Positions 1-6,817 of a DNA stretch of 6,817 bases are shown one piece after another. The stretch is taken from assembly GCA_023453655.1 (NCBI GenBank), contig JAEXTE010000036.1, forward strand, positions 1 to 6,817, given 5' to 3'. A model generated the notes under the pieces. That model searched no databases. It was not told the DNA's origin and saw only the letters and a list, made by a program, of their open reading frames with translations. Position 1 is the stretch's first letter; the number at the start of each line of letters is the position of its first letter. This DNA is from Pseudomonadota bacterium (GTDB taxonomy: Bacteria > Pseudomonadota > Gammaproteobacteria > Xanthomonadales > Xanthomonadaceae). The position numbers and the translations under genes are program-made.

Positions 1-401
1 GCGCGCAGGCGCTCGCGCAGGTCCGGGTCCGACAGCCCCGCCGCCACGCCGGCCAGGTGCTCCAGATGCAGTTCGGGGCGGTCGTGGTTGGCGGTCATCG
101 CGAAGACCAGGTCGACCGGCGCGCCGTCGCGCGCGCCGAAATCGACCGGTCGGGCCAGGCGCAGGAAGGCCGCGCGTACTTCCAGGCCCTCGCCACGCGC
201 GTGCGGGATGGCCACGCCATGCCCGATCGCGGTGCTGGCCAGGGCCTCGCGCTCCTGCAGCGCCTCGGACAGCGCGCGCGCCTGGGCCGACGGCGCGTCG
301 CCGCACAGCAGGCGTGCGGCGGCGTCGAGCACCTGCGCACGGGTGCCGGCGTCGTCCAGCACCACGATGCGCCCCGCGTCGAGCAGGTCGGTCCAGGGCA
401 T
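1..401 (-). CDS. ptsN: PTS IIA-like nitrogen-regulatory protein PtsN (partial, C-terminal end missing)
   Basis: This is the EIIA component of the nitrogen-related phosphotransferase system, a cytoplasmic regulatory protein that takes a phosphate from NPr and in other bacteria tunes potassium transport, sigma-54-linked metabolism and envelope stress. The reading frame opens at ATG (401-399) and stays open for 133 codons to the window edge, so the last 15-20 residues or so are outside. The start reads MPWTDLLDAGRIVVLDDAGT. The PTS EIIA type-2 signature follows at about residues 51-69, with REALASTAIGHGVAIPHAR; the His in IPHAR is the expected phosphorylation site. A PVDLVFAM strand follows, as is usual for the family. 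A purine-rich AGGGAG lies about 10 nt upstream of the ATG. The gene starts 18 bp after the hpf stop and is surely cotranscribed with it, which is the usual rpoN-hpf-ptsN order. Identity is firm from motif plus context; whether it acts on nitrogen or on carbon use is inference. Confidence 0.9.
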   Translation of the reverse strand, partial: MPWTDLLDAGRIVVLDDAGTRAQVLDAAARLLCGDAPSAQARALSEALQEREALASTAIGHGVAIPHARGEGLEVRAAFLRLARPVDFGARDGAPVDLVFAMTANHDRPELHLEHLAGVAAGLSDPDLRERLR

Positions 402-419
402 GGCGGTCGCGCTCCCTGC

Positions 420-746
420 TCAGCCGAAGCTGCCGTCGCGTACGGCACTGGCGCCGCGGTGGTGTTCGCTCTGCTTCTTGTGGTGCTTGAGCAGCAGGCG
501 GTCGAGCTTGTCGGCGAGCAGGTCGATCGCGGCGTACATGTCGACCGCGCTGGCGTCGGCGTGCAGCGCCTTCCCGGCGAGGGTGAGGTTGGCTTCAGCC
601 TTGTGGTTGGGCTTGTCCATGCAGAGCTGCACGCGCACCTCGAACGGGCGTTCGACGTGGCGTCCCAGCCGCTCGAGCTTGGTCTCCACGTACTCGCGCA
701 GGGCCGGGGTCACTTCGATGTCGTGGCCGTAGGTCTGGATCTGCAT
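420..746 (-). CDS. hpf: Ribosome hibernation promoting factor, short form (HPF/RaiA family)
   Basis: The 108-residue cytoplasmic protein belongs to the HPF/YfiA family, which binds the 30S decoding channel in stationary phase and promotes inactive 100S dimers (short HPF acts together with RMF in E. coli). The start MQIQTYGHDIEVTPALREYV and the helix-forming stretch LHADASAVDMYAAIDLLADK (about residues 59-78) are typical. A basic DKLDRLLLKHHKK segment follows. E. coli HPF has 95 residues; the extra length here is a short polar tail ending in GASAVRDGSFG, not the dimerising domain of long HPF. The start is set by a near-perfect Shine-Dalgarno, AGGAGGT, 4 nt before the ATG. An upstream in-frame TTG at 782 would swallow that site and is rejected. 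The gene lies 125 bp after rpoN and 18 bp before ptsN, so it may have its own promoter in the gap in addition to read-through. Confidence 0.93.
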   Translation of the reverse strand: MQIQTYGHDIEVTPALREYVETKLERLGRHVERPFEVRVQLCMDKPNHKAEANLTLAGKALHADASAVDMYAAIDLLADKLDRLLLKHHKKQSEHHRGASAVRDGSFG

Positions 747-750
747 GGCT

Positions 751-757
751 ACCTCCT
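751..757 (-). promoter_or_regulatory. Strong ribosome binding site of hpf
   Basis: On the minus strand this reads AGGAGGT, fully complementary to the anti-Shine-Dalgarno core, 4 nt before the hpf ATG. It is the strongest site in the window and fixes the hpf start. A hairpin-capable palindrome (760-772) ends 2 nt upstream of it. Confidence 0.85.
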
Positions 758-759
758 GT

Positions 760-772
760 CTGGGGACCCCAG
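760..772 (-). repeat. Short palindrome upstream of the hpf ribosome binding site
   Basis: On the plus strand this reads CTGGGGACCCCAG, two 6-base arms around one base. In the hpf mRNA it could form a 5-bp GC-rich stem with a 3-nt loop, ending 2 nt before AGGAGGT. It could affect ribosome access or bind a protein; in DNA this GC-rich it could also be chance. Confidence 0.5.
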
Positions 773-871
773 CATCGCCCAAAGCGGGTTGCCGCGGGTT
801 GAAGACAGGTTAACGCAGCGTTCCGGCCGGGGCGACCGGAGCGATCATGGACAGGCGCCGGGGAAAGCGTT

Positions 872-2308
872 TCAATTGATTCTTATGCGTTCGTGCGAGG
901 CGCCGATGTGCATGGCCTCGCGGTACTTGGCCACGGTCCGGCGCGCCACCGGCACCCCGGCGGCCTTGAGCGACTCGGCCAGGCGCGCGTCCGACAGCGG
1001 CTTGCGCGGGTCTTCGGCCTCGATCAGGCCGCGGATCATCTGCTGGATGGCCACGCTGGAGGCCTCCCCGCCGCCGCCGGTCTCGATGCCCGATGCGAAG
1101 AAGTCGCGCAGGGCGATGGTGCCGCGCGGAGTGTGCACGTACTTGCGGGCCACGGCGCGCGACACGGTCGATTCGTGCATGCCGATCTCCGCGGCCACCG
1201 CGCGCAGGGTCAGCGGGCGCAGGGCGCGCGCGCCGAATTCCAGGAAGCCGGACTGCTGGCGGATCAGGCAGCGCACCACCTTGAGCAGGGTCTCGCCGCG
1301 CGCCTCGAGGTTCTTGAGCAGCCAGCGCGCCTCCTGCAGGCGGCCGCGCAGGTAGCCCGCGTCCTCGCCGCTGGCGTGTCGGATCATGCGCTCGTAGGCC
1401 TGGTGGATGGTCAGCCGCGGCAGCGAACCGTTGGCCAGCATCGCCTGCCACACGCCGTTGCGGCGCACGATCACGCAGTCCGGGACCACGTAGTTGTCCG
1501 AGGGCAGGTCGCCGACCTGCGAGCCGGGCCTGGGGTCGAGCGACCGCAGCAGCGCGAGGGCGGTCTCGGCCTCGCCGGTGCTGCAGCCCAGCTGCTCGCA
1601 CACCCCCGGGACCCCCAGCCGCGGCAGGCGGTCGATGAGGCTGGCGCTGATGCGCTGCGCCAGGGCGCGCCCGGGCGTGTCGGCGGCCAGGGTCTCGAGC
1701 TGGATGGACAGGCATTCGGCGAGGTCGCGGGCGCCGACGCCGACCGGGTCGACGCGCTGGATCTGGCGCAGCACGGCCAGGATCTCGTCGTCGCCCGGGC
1801 GCGGCCCGGGATGCAGGGCCGCGGCGATCTCGGCGAAGGGCGCGCGCAGGTAGCCGTCGTCCTCGATGGCGTCGATCAGGGCGGCGCCGATCTGCAGGTC
1901 GCGCGGCGACAGGTGGCTCAGGTGCAGCTGCCAGGCCAGGTGGTCGTGCAGGGTCTCGGACTGGACCATGCGGCTGGCCGCGTCGCCCTCGTCGTCCTCG
2001 CCGCCGCGGGCGCCGCCCGCGCCGTAGTCGAAGCCGCTGTCGGCCCAGTCGGCCGCCGCCTGGTCCCAGTCGCCGGCCCCGTCGGCATCCGCGGGCTCGG
2101 CGCTGGCCGGACCGGCCGCCTCGTCCTTGCCCGGGGCGGACAGCGGGGGCGCGTCGTCGGCCCAGTCCAGCAGCGGATTGCTTTCCACCGCCGCGGCGAT
2201 CTCCGCCTCCAGCTCGATCACCGGCAACTGCAGCAGGTGCAGGGCCTGCCGCAGCTGTGGCGTCAGGACCAGGTGTTGGCCCAGCGATGTCTGGAGGCGC
2301 GGCTTCAT
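872..2308 (-). CDS. rpoN: RNA polymerase sigma-54 factor RpoN
   Basis: Sigma-54 directs RNA polymerase to -24/-12 (GG/GC) promoters and needs AAA+ activators to open them; it controls nitrogen use, motility, pili and other functions. The 478-residue product is almost the same length as E. coli RpoN (477). Region I at residues 7-49 is rich in Gln and Leu (LGQHLVLTPQLRQALHLLQL, then ESNPLLDW) and is the activator-responsive part. Residues about 50-112 form an acidic Ala/Gly/Asp linker (Region II). The core-binding domain follows, then a helix-turn-helix near 366-386 (AVAAEIGMHESTVSRAV). The RpoN box ARRTVAKYRE, which reads the -24 element, is at 455-464. The chosen ATG (2308-2306) puts Region I at the very N-terminus and has AGGGGA upstream. 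A longer frame reaching back to 2425 would run through lptB and is rejected. It lies 31 bp after lptB, the usual pairing, so it is probably cotranscribed with the LPS-export genes. Confidence 0.97.
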   Translation of the reverse strand: MKPRLQTSLGQHLVLTPQLRQALHLLQLPVIELEAEIAAAVESNPLLDWADDAPPLSAPGKDEAAGPASAEPADADGAGDWDQAAADWADSGFDYGAGGARGGEDDEGDAASRMVQSETLHDHLAWQLHLSHLSPRDLQIGAALIDAIEDDGYLRAPFAEIAAALHPGPRPGDDEILAVLRQIQRVDPVGVGARDLAECLSIQLETLAADTPGRALAQRISASLIDRLPRLGVPGVCEQLGCSTGEAETALALLRSLDPRPGSQVGDLPSDNYVVPDCVIVRRNGVWQAMLANGSLPRLTIHQAYERMIRHASGEDAGYLRGRLQEARWLLKNLEARGETLLKVVRCLIRQQSGFLEFGARALRPLTLRAVAAEIGMHESTVSRAVARKYVHTPRGTIALRDFFASGIETGGGGEASSVAIQQMIRGLIEAEDPRKPLSDARLAESLKAAGVPVARRTVAKYREAMHIGASHERIRIN

Positions 2309-2339
2309 CGTCCGTGGATCCCCTGGACGACGCGCGCGG

Positions 2340-3059
2340 CTACAGCCGGAAGGATTCCCCGAGGTAGACCCGGCGCACGTCTGGATTGGCGAGAAGCGTG
2401 TCCGGAGCCCCCTGCGCGAGCACACCCCCCTCGTTGAGGATATACGCCCGGTCGCAAATGCCCAAGGTCTCGCGCACGTTGTGGTCGGTGATCAGCACGC
2501 CGATGCCGCGGTCCTTGAGGTGCTCGACGATGCGCTGGATCTCGCCGACCGAAATCGGGTCGACGCCGGCGAAGGGCTCGTCGAGCAGGATCAGGCGCGG
2601 CTTCGCGGCCAGGGCGCGCGCGATCTCGACGCGGCGACGTTCGCCGCCCGACAGGCTGGCCCCGATCTGGTCGGCCACGTGGGTGATCTGCAGTTCGTCG
2701 AGCAGGCTTTCCAGTTCGCCTTTGCGGCCGGCGCGGTCCAGGTTCTCGCGCAGCTCCAGCACCAGCATGATGTTGTCGGCCACGCTGAGCTTGCGGAAGA
2801 CCGAGGGCTCCTGCGGCAGGTAGCCGACGCCGCGGCGCGCGCGCTGGTGCATGGGTTCGGCGGTGATGTCATGCCCGTCGAGCACGATCCGGCCTTCGTC
2901 GGCCGGCACCAGGCCCACGATCATGTAGAAGCAGGTGGTCTTGCCGGCGCCGTTGGGGCCCAGCAGTCCCACCACCTCGCCGGCGTCCAGGGTCAGGCCG
3001 AAGTCGCGGACGACCTCGCGCTGGCGGTAGCGCTTGCGCAGCCCCTCGGCGACGAGCAT
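2340..3059 (-). CDS. lptB: LPS export ABC transporter ATP-binding protein LptB
   Basis: LptB is the cytoplasmic ATPase dimer that, with LptF and LptG, extracts LPS from the inner membrane and drives it along the LptC-LptA bridge to LptD/E. All ABC motifs are intact in the 239-residue protein: Walker [10 protein letters not shown] at 34-42 (Lys40), Q-loop Gln83 in YLPQEPSVF, signature LSGGE at 136-140, Walker B LILLDE at 156-161 with catalytic Glu161, and switch His193 in TDHN. The C-terminus YLGESFRL matches the LptB-type ending and separates it from amino-acid transporter ATPases of the same fold. The ATG shares one base with the lptA stop (TGATG), which implies translational coupling. lptF and lptG are not in the window; in most proteobacteria they lie elsewhere. 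Confidence 0.97.
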   Translation of the reverse strand: MLVAEGLRKRYRQREVVRDFGLTLDAGEVVGLLGPNGAGKTTCFYMIVGLVPADEGRIVLDGHDITAEPMHQRARRGVGYLPQEPSVFRKLSVADNIMLVLELRENLDRAGRKGELESLLDELQITHVADQIGASLSGGERRRVEIARALAAKPRLILLDEPFAGVDPISVGEIQRIVEHLKDRGIGVLITDHNVRETLGICDRAYILNEGGVLAQGAPDTLLANPDVRRVYLGESFRL

Positions 3060-3613
3060 CAGTCGTCGTTCCGGTCGTTGCGGTTGCCGGCCGGCGGGGT
3101 CTCGCCCGGCTGCGCGCGGTTGCGCGGCTCGAACTGCAGGGTCACGCGGCCGCCTTCGCTGCCGCCACCGCCCTGCACCTGGCCGGTGCGCATGTTGTAG
3201 ACGATGCGCTCGCCGGCGATGCTGCCGCGGCCGGGCTGCTGCACCGTTGCCTTGCCGGTGAACACCACCGTGTCCTGGGCCAGGTCGTAGTCGACCTGGG
3301 CGGCGGTCGCGTTCATGGTGCCGCCGTTGTCCATGTCCTGCTTGAGCCGCACCGGCGAGCCGGTGAGCTTGGCCGCGCGGATCTCGCCGTCGGCCTGGCG
3401 CAGGTCGGCGCGCGCGGCGTCGATCACCAGCGAACCCTGGACGATGTGGACGTTGCCGGTCAGCACGCAGGGACCGGACTCGGTCACCGTGCAGTCGCTG
3501 CGGTTGGCCTGCACCTGCATGGTCTGCTGGCGGTCGGAGGTCTTGCCCAGGGCGGCGCCGGACACGGCGACGACGGCCAGGCCCAGGACCAGCTTAGCGG
3601 CGTGTGGGGTCAT
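3059..3613 (-). CDS. lptA: LPS transport periplasmic protein LptA
   Basis: LptA is the periplasmic beta-jellyroll protein that stacks end to end to form the bridge carrying LPS from LptC to LptD. The 184-residue precursor is close to E. coli LptA (185). It begins with a Sec signal peptide: a short basic n-region (MTPHAAK), a hydrophobic core ([14 protein letters not shown]), and a likely cut after Gly23 (ALG/K). The OstA-type repeat fold shows in [20 protein letters not shown] (about 50-69) and in [15 protein letters not shown] further on. The tail is polar and disordered ([20 protein letters not shown]). Two cysteines, Cys41 and Cys49, sit in the mature N-terminal strand region and could form a disulfide. 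The start overlaps the last 20 bp of lptC and has AAGGTGAG about 8 nt upstream. Identification rests on the TGNV pattern, the signal peptide and the gene order. Confidence 0.94.
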   Translation of the reverse strand: MTPHAAKLVLGLAVVAVSGAALGKTSDRQQTMQVQANRSDCTVTESGPCVLTGNVHIVQGSLVIDAARADLRQADGEIRAAKLTGSPVRLKQDMDNGGTMNATAAQVDYDLAQDTVVFTGKATVQQPGRGSIAGERIVYNMRTGQVQGGGGSEGGRVTLQFEPRNRAQPGETPPAGNRNDRNDD

Positions 3614-4157
3614 TGTTGAGGCTCACCTTGGACAGGAGCTGGATGCGCTTGCTGGCCAGATCGGCCTCCATCCCGGTACCGCGCATTGTAGTGCCGGGGG
3701 TGGTGATGGTCACGACAGCGCGCGAGGTGGCGCGGTTGTCCTCGGGATGCACGTCCAGCTGCTCGGTGCGCACCACGGTGGGGCGGGTCGCGCCCATCGG
3801 GCTGTCGGCGACGACGTTGCCGCGCAGCTGGATCAGCGTGCTCTTCTCGTTCACCCAGCCGGTCTCGGCGCGCACTTCCCAGCGGCTGCCGTGCTGGTCG
3901 GGCATCAGGAACAGCGGCGTGGCCAGTTCCAGGGTGCGCGCGCCGGGGGTCTGGTGGAGTTCGGGAGCGCGCAGCGAGAACGACTCCTGGCCGTCGCTGT
4001 CCAGGGTCACGACCTCGAAGTCGCGCAGGATGTAGTCCGAGCGCAGGCCGGCGGCGCCGTCGGTGTCCGCGGTGGCGTCGCCGTCGCGCCAGGCGAACCA
4101 GCCGCTGAGCAGGGCGCCGGCCAGCAGCGCCAGGATGATCCACAGCCGCCAGTTCAT
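3594..4157 (-). CDS. lptC: LPS export system protein LptC
   Basis: LptC is the bitopic inner-membrane protein that accepts LPS from LptB2FG and passes it to LptA. The 187-residue product (E. coli 191) has one N-terminal membrane anchor at about residues 4-23 (RLWIILALLAGALLSGWFAW). The periplasmic YrbK/LptC domain follows, with SDYILRDFEVVTLDSDG (40-56), the beta strands around FSLRAPELHQ, and LRGNVV near 111-116. The C-terminal MEADLASKRIQLLSKV matches the last strand of the family. The ATG overlaps the kdsC stop as ATGA, and the stop lies inside lptA, so translation along kdsC-lptC-lptA is likely coupled. LptC sequences vary strongly between groups; position between kdsC and lptA plus the topology make this safe. 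Confidence 0.94.
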   Translation of the reverse strand: MNWRLWIILALLAGALLSGWFAWRDGDATADTDGAAGLRSDYILRDFEVVTLDSDGQESFSLRAPELHQTPGARTLELATPLFLMPDQHGSRWEVRAETGWVNEKSTLIQLRGNVVADSPMGATRPTVVRTEQLDVHPEDNRATSRAVVTITTPGTTMRGTGMEADLASKRIQLLSKVSLNNDPTRR

Positions 4158-4699
4158 CCTTCGCGATCCTCGAGCAAGGCGGCGATGCGGCCCTGGGCAT
4201 GCAGGATCAGGTCGCACAGCTCGCGCGCCGCGCCCTCGCCGCCGCGCGACGGCGTCACCCAGTGCACGTGGTCGAGGATCCAGTGGTGGACGCTGGCTGG
4301 CGCGACCGCCAGGCCGGCGAGGCGCAGCACGTCGAGGTCGGGCAGGTCGTCGCCCATGAAGGCGACCTCCTCGCGCGACAGACCGAGGCGCTCGCGGATC
4401 TCCTCGACGCAGGCCGTCTTGTCGCGCACGTCCACGTGCGCTTCGGCGCCGAGGTCGCGCGCGCGGTTGGCCGCCACCAGGCTGTTGCGGGCGGTGACGA
4501 AGGCCACCGTGATCCCCGCCTTGCGCAGCTGCACCAGACCCTGGCCGTCGAGCACGTTGAAGGCCTTGGACTCGCGGCCGTCCTCGTCGAACCACAGCCG
4601 CCCGTCGGTCAGGGTGCCGTCCACGTCGAAACAGGCCAGCCGGATGCGGGCGGCGCGTTCGACCAGGTCGGCGGGATAATCGGGGCGGTGGTGGGGCAC
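4154..4699 (-). CDS. kdsC: 3-deoxy-D-manno-octulosonate 8-phosphate phosphatase KdsC
   Basis: KdsC removes the phosphate from Kdo-8-phosphate, giving Kdo for the LPS inner core. It is a cytoplasmic HAD-superfamily enzyme without a cap domain that works as a tetramer. The 181-residue protein carries the HAD motifs in order: motif I DVDGTLTDG at 25-33 (nucleophile Asp25, acid/base Asp27), motif II Thr69 in VTAR, motif III Lys94 in VRDK, and motif IV GDDLPD at 116-121. The C-terminal GGEGAARELCDLIL matches the family tail that reaches into a neighbouring subunit. The stretch before Lys94 (AHVDVRDK) differs from the FQG/YQG loop I expect in enterobacterial KdsC. I chose the GTG at 4699 because GAGGAA lies 4 nt upstream; an earlier in-frame GTG at 4771 would add a Cys/Pro-rich stretch foreign to the family. 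It lies 77 bp after kdsD and overlaps lptC by 4 bp. Confidence 0.95.
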   Translation of the reverse strand: MPHHRPDYPADLVERAARIRLACFDVDGTLTDGRLWFDEDGRESKAFNVLDGQGLVQLRKAGITVAFVTARNSLVAANRARDLGAEAHVDVRDKTACVEEIRERLGLSREEVAFMGDDLPDLDVLRLAGLAVAPASVHHWILDHVHWVTPSRGGEGAARELCDLILHAQGRIAALLEDREG

Positions 4700-4776
4700 G
4701 TCGTTCCTCGATGGGGTGGAGCAGGGACAGCAGACCGGTCCGGGCCTGTACCGGCCGCGAACCGCGAACACCGCGA
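4700..4776 (-). other. kdsD-kdsC spacer with short repeats
   Basis: This 77-bp gap is the only sizeable one between kdsD and rpoN. On the plus strand it contains three copies of CCGCGA (4755-4760, 4762-4767, 4771-4776). It also has an inverted pair, CCGGT at 4735-4739 and ACCGG at 4750-4754, with a 10-nt loop. No convincing promoter hexamers or T-run terminator are visible, so kdsC most simply belongs to the kdsD transcript. The repeats may be GC-rich chance. Confidence 0.35.
4704..4709 (-). promoter_or_regulatory. Ribosome binding site fixing the GTG start of kdsC
   Basis: On the minus strand this reads GAGGAA, 4 nt before the GTG at 4699. It is the only good ribosome binding site near the beginning of the frame and supports GTG as the initiator. 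Confidence 0.65.
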
Positions 4777-5775
4777 TCAGACCACGCGGGCGCGCAACAG
4801 ATCGTGGACGTTGAGCGCGCCGACCACGCGGCGCCCCGCATCCAGCACCAGCAAGGCATTGATCTTGCGGGTTTCCATCAGCCGCGCCGCCTCGACCGCG
4901 AGCGCATCGCTGTCGATCGTGACCGGGTTGCGGGTCATCACATCGGCGATCGGGGTGGCGTGGACGTCGACGCTGCGGTCGCCCAGGGTGCGGCGCAGGT
5001 CGCCATCGGTGTACAGGCCCAGGAGCACGCCGTCGTCGTCGACCACGGCGGTGACGCCGAGCCGCTTGCGGCTCATCTCCAGCAGGGCGTCCCCGAGCGA
5101 GGCGTCGCCGGACACGCGCGGCACCTCCTCGCCGGTATGCATCACGTCGCCGATGTGCAGCAGCAGGCGGCGGCCGAGCGCGCCGGCCGGGTGCGAACGG
5201 GCGAAATCGTCGGCGGTGAAGCCGCGCGCCTCCAGCAGGGCCACGGCCAGCGCGTCGCCCATGGCCATGGTGGCCGTGGTGCTGGCGGTCGGCGCCAGGT
5301 GCAGCGGGCAGGCTTCCTCGGGCACGCTCACGTCCAGGTGGACGTCCGCCGCGGCGGCGAGGGTGGATCCGGGCCGCCCGGTCATGGCCAGCAGCGGGTT
5401 GCCCTGGCGCTTGAGCGCCGGCAGCAGGGTCAGGATCTCGTCGGACTCGCCCGAGTAGGAGATCGCCAGGACGATGTCCGCGTCGGTGACCATGCCCAGG
5501 TCGCCGTGGCCGGCCTCGCCCGGGTGCATGTAGAAGGCGGGGGTGCCGGTGGAGGCGAGGGTCGCGGCGATCTTCCGCGCGACATGGCCGGACTTGCCCA
5601 TGCCGGTGCAGACCACCCGCCCGGTGCCGGCCAGGATCAGCGCGCAGGCGCTGCTGAACGCGCCGTCGATGCGGGCCGCGACGGCCTCCAGCCCGCGCGT
5701 CTCGACCGCGAATGCGCGGCGGCCGCTGTGCGCGAAATCGACCGCCTCGGTCGGCGATGTGGGTGAGCTTGCCAT
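4777..5775 (-). CDS. kdsD: Arabinose-5-phosphate isomerase KdsD (SIS plus two CBS domains)
   Basis: This cytoplasmic aldose-ketose isomerase converts ribulose-5-phosphate to arabinose-5-phosphate, the first committed precursor of Kdo. The 332-residue protein has the full KpsF/GutQ/KdsD layout: a SIS domain at about 38-175 and two CBS domains at about 212-265 and 278-330, which probably sense a nucleotide or sugar nucleotide. Visible motifs are GMGKSGH (58-64), HPGEAGHGDLGM (84-95), SYSGESDE (106-113) and SHPAGALG (194-201). Lys61, His90, Glu113 and His195 fall at the positions of the E. coli KdsD active-site residues Lys59, His88, Glu111 and His193. That uniform offset of two supports the ATG at 5775. 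That ATG lacks a good Shine-Dalgarno; an upstream ATG at 5814 would add 13 residues and lie in the divergent promoter region. kdsC directly downstream points to the LPS enzyme rather than to the capsule (KpsF) or sugar-alcohol (GutQ) paralogue. Confidence 0.95.
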   Translation of the reverse strand: MASSPTSPTEAVDFAHSGRRAFAVETRGLEAVAARIDGAFSSACALILAGTGRVVCTGMGKSGHVARKIAATLASTGTPAFYMHPGEAGHGDLGMVTDADIVLAISYSGESDEILTLLPALKRQGNPLLAMTGRPGSTLAAAADVHLDVSVPEEACPLHLAPTASTTATMAMGDALAVALLEARGFTADDFARSHPAGALGRRLLLHIGDVMHTGEEVPRVSGDASLGDALLEMSRKRLGVTAVVDDDGVLLGLYTDGDLRRTLGDRSVDVHATPIADVMTRNPVTIDSDALAVEAARLMETRKINALLVLDAGRRVVGALNVHDLLRARVV

Positions 5776-5800
5776 ATCCGGTGGCCGGGCTTTCCGATAA

Positions 5801-6817
<1,017 letters not shown>

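Larger units (their letters stand above)
747..871 (-). promoter_or_regulatory. rpoN-hpf intergenic region, possible hpf-ptsN promoter and leader
   Basis: This 125-bp gap is the largest in the minus-strand cluster. It holds two dyads: a 13-bp palindrome at 760-772, and TCCGG/CCGGA arms at 822-826 and 836-840. Just upstream, the last codons of rpoN form an AT-rich patch (869-886) carrying TTGAAA on the minus strand (875-870). A CATGAT follows at 849-844, but the 20-nt spacing is too long for a good sigma-70 promoter. No run of T follows either dyad, so I do not call a terminator. A regulatory role is inferred from position, gap size and dyads; no promoter element is convincing by eye. Confidence 0.3.

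Noticed and set aside
747..782. Longer HPF starting at an in-frame TTG (782)
   Set aside because: It would place the strong AGGAGGT site inside the coding region and adds 12 residues that do not match the family N-terminus.
817..835. A possible sigma-54 promoter (GG-N10-GC) upstream of hpf on the minus strand
   Set aside because: Only the GG and GC cores match; the flanking bases (CCGGCC and CTGC) depart from TGGCAC and TTGC. Bare GG-N10-GC is common by chance in DNA this rich in G and C.
822..840. TCCGG/CCGGA dyad after rpoN as a transcription terminator
   Set aside because: Arms are 5 bp with a 9-nt loop and no T-run follows in the direction of transcription. In this base composition such pairs are frequent.
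57..1355. A 432-codon plus-strand frame spanning ptsN, hpf and the end of rpoN
   Set aside because: It crosses three genes on the opposite strand, including intergenic DNA, and its product has no family features.
2309..2425. Longer RpoN starting inside lptB (2425)
   Set aside because: The extra 39 residues are the shadow of lptB, and sigma-54 Region I normally begins within a few residues of the N-terminus, as it does from 2308.
893..2437. A 514-codon open frame on the plus strand lying opposite the whole of rpoN
   Set aside because: It is a mirror of GC-rich codon bias: low-complexity Ala/Gly/Arg/Val/Gln sequence, no recognisable domain, while the opposite strand encodes a complete RpoN. 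The other long plus-strand frames opposite the lpt and kds genes fail for the same reason.
4752..4776. Three CCGCGA copies as a regulatory iteron or CRISPR-like array
   Set aside because: The units are 6 bp with irregular 1- and 3-bp spacing and partly extend GC-rich background, too short and irregular to call an array.

Overview
The window is a compact, very GC-rich (codon third positions almost all G or C) chromosomal housekeeping region of a Gram-negative bacterium. The gene order (murA and a BolA-family gene facing away from kdsD-kdsC-lptC-lptA-lptB-rpoN-hpf-ptsN) and the protein sequences fit a gammaproteobacterium. The best guess is a high-GC member of the Xanthomonadaceae (Lysobacter/Luteimonas/Pseudoxanthomonas type). 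The genus cannot be fixed by eye, and this placement comes from remembered family patterns, not a database search.

Layout: eight genes lie on the minus strand, transcribed from about position 5775 down to position 1: kdsD, kdsC, lptC, lptA, lptB, rpoN, hpf and the 5' part of ptsN, which runs off the left edge. Two genes lie on the plus strand, starting near 5899: a small BolA/IbaG-like gene and the first 227 codons of murA, which runs off the right edge. A 123-bp intergenic region (5776-5898) separates the two divergent units and must hold or adjoin their promoters. It contains the most AT-rich patch of the window.

Function: kdsD makes arabinose-5-phosphate, and kdsC dephosphorylates Kdo-8-phosphate to free Kdo, the inner-core sugar of LPS. 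lptC, lptA and lptB encode the inner-membrane anchor, periplasmic bridge and ATPase of the Lpt machine that moves finished LPS to the outer membrane. These genes are tightly packed: kdsC/lptC overlap by 4 bp (ATGA), lptC/lptA by 20 bp, and lptA/lptB by 1 bp (TGATG), which implies translational coupling. rpoN (sigma-54) follows lptB by 31 bp. After a 125-bp gap come hpf (ribosome hibernation) and ptsN (EIIA of the nitrogen-related PTS), 18 bp apart. On the other side, murA commits UDP-GlcNAc to peptidoglycan, and the upstream BolA-like protein is probably an Fe-S/glutaredoxin partner or regulator.

There is no mobile element, tRNA, rRNA, CRISPR or obviously foreign gene, and no gene-free stretch longer than about 125 bp. 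I found no undescribed system. The points of interest are small: short dyads in the regulatory gaps, a cysteine pair in LptA, a variant loop in KdsC, and the absence of the mla/yrbG genes that sit at this junction in E. coli.
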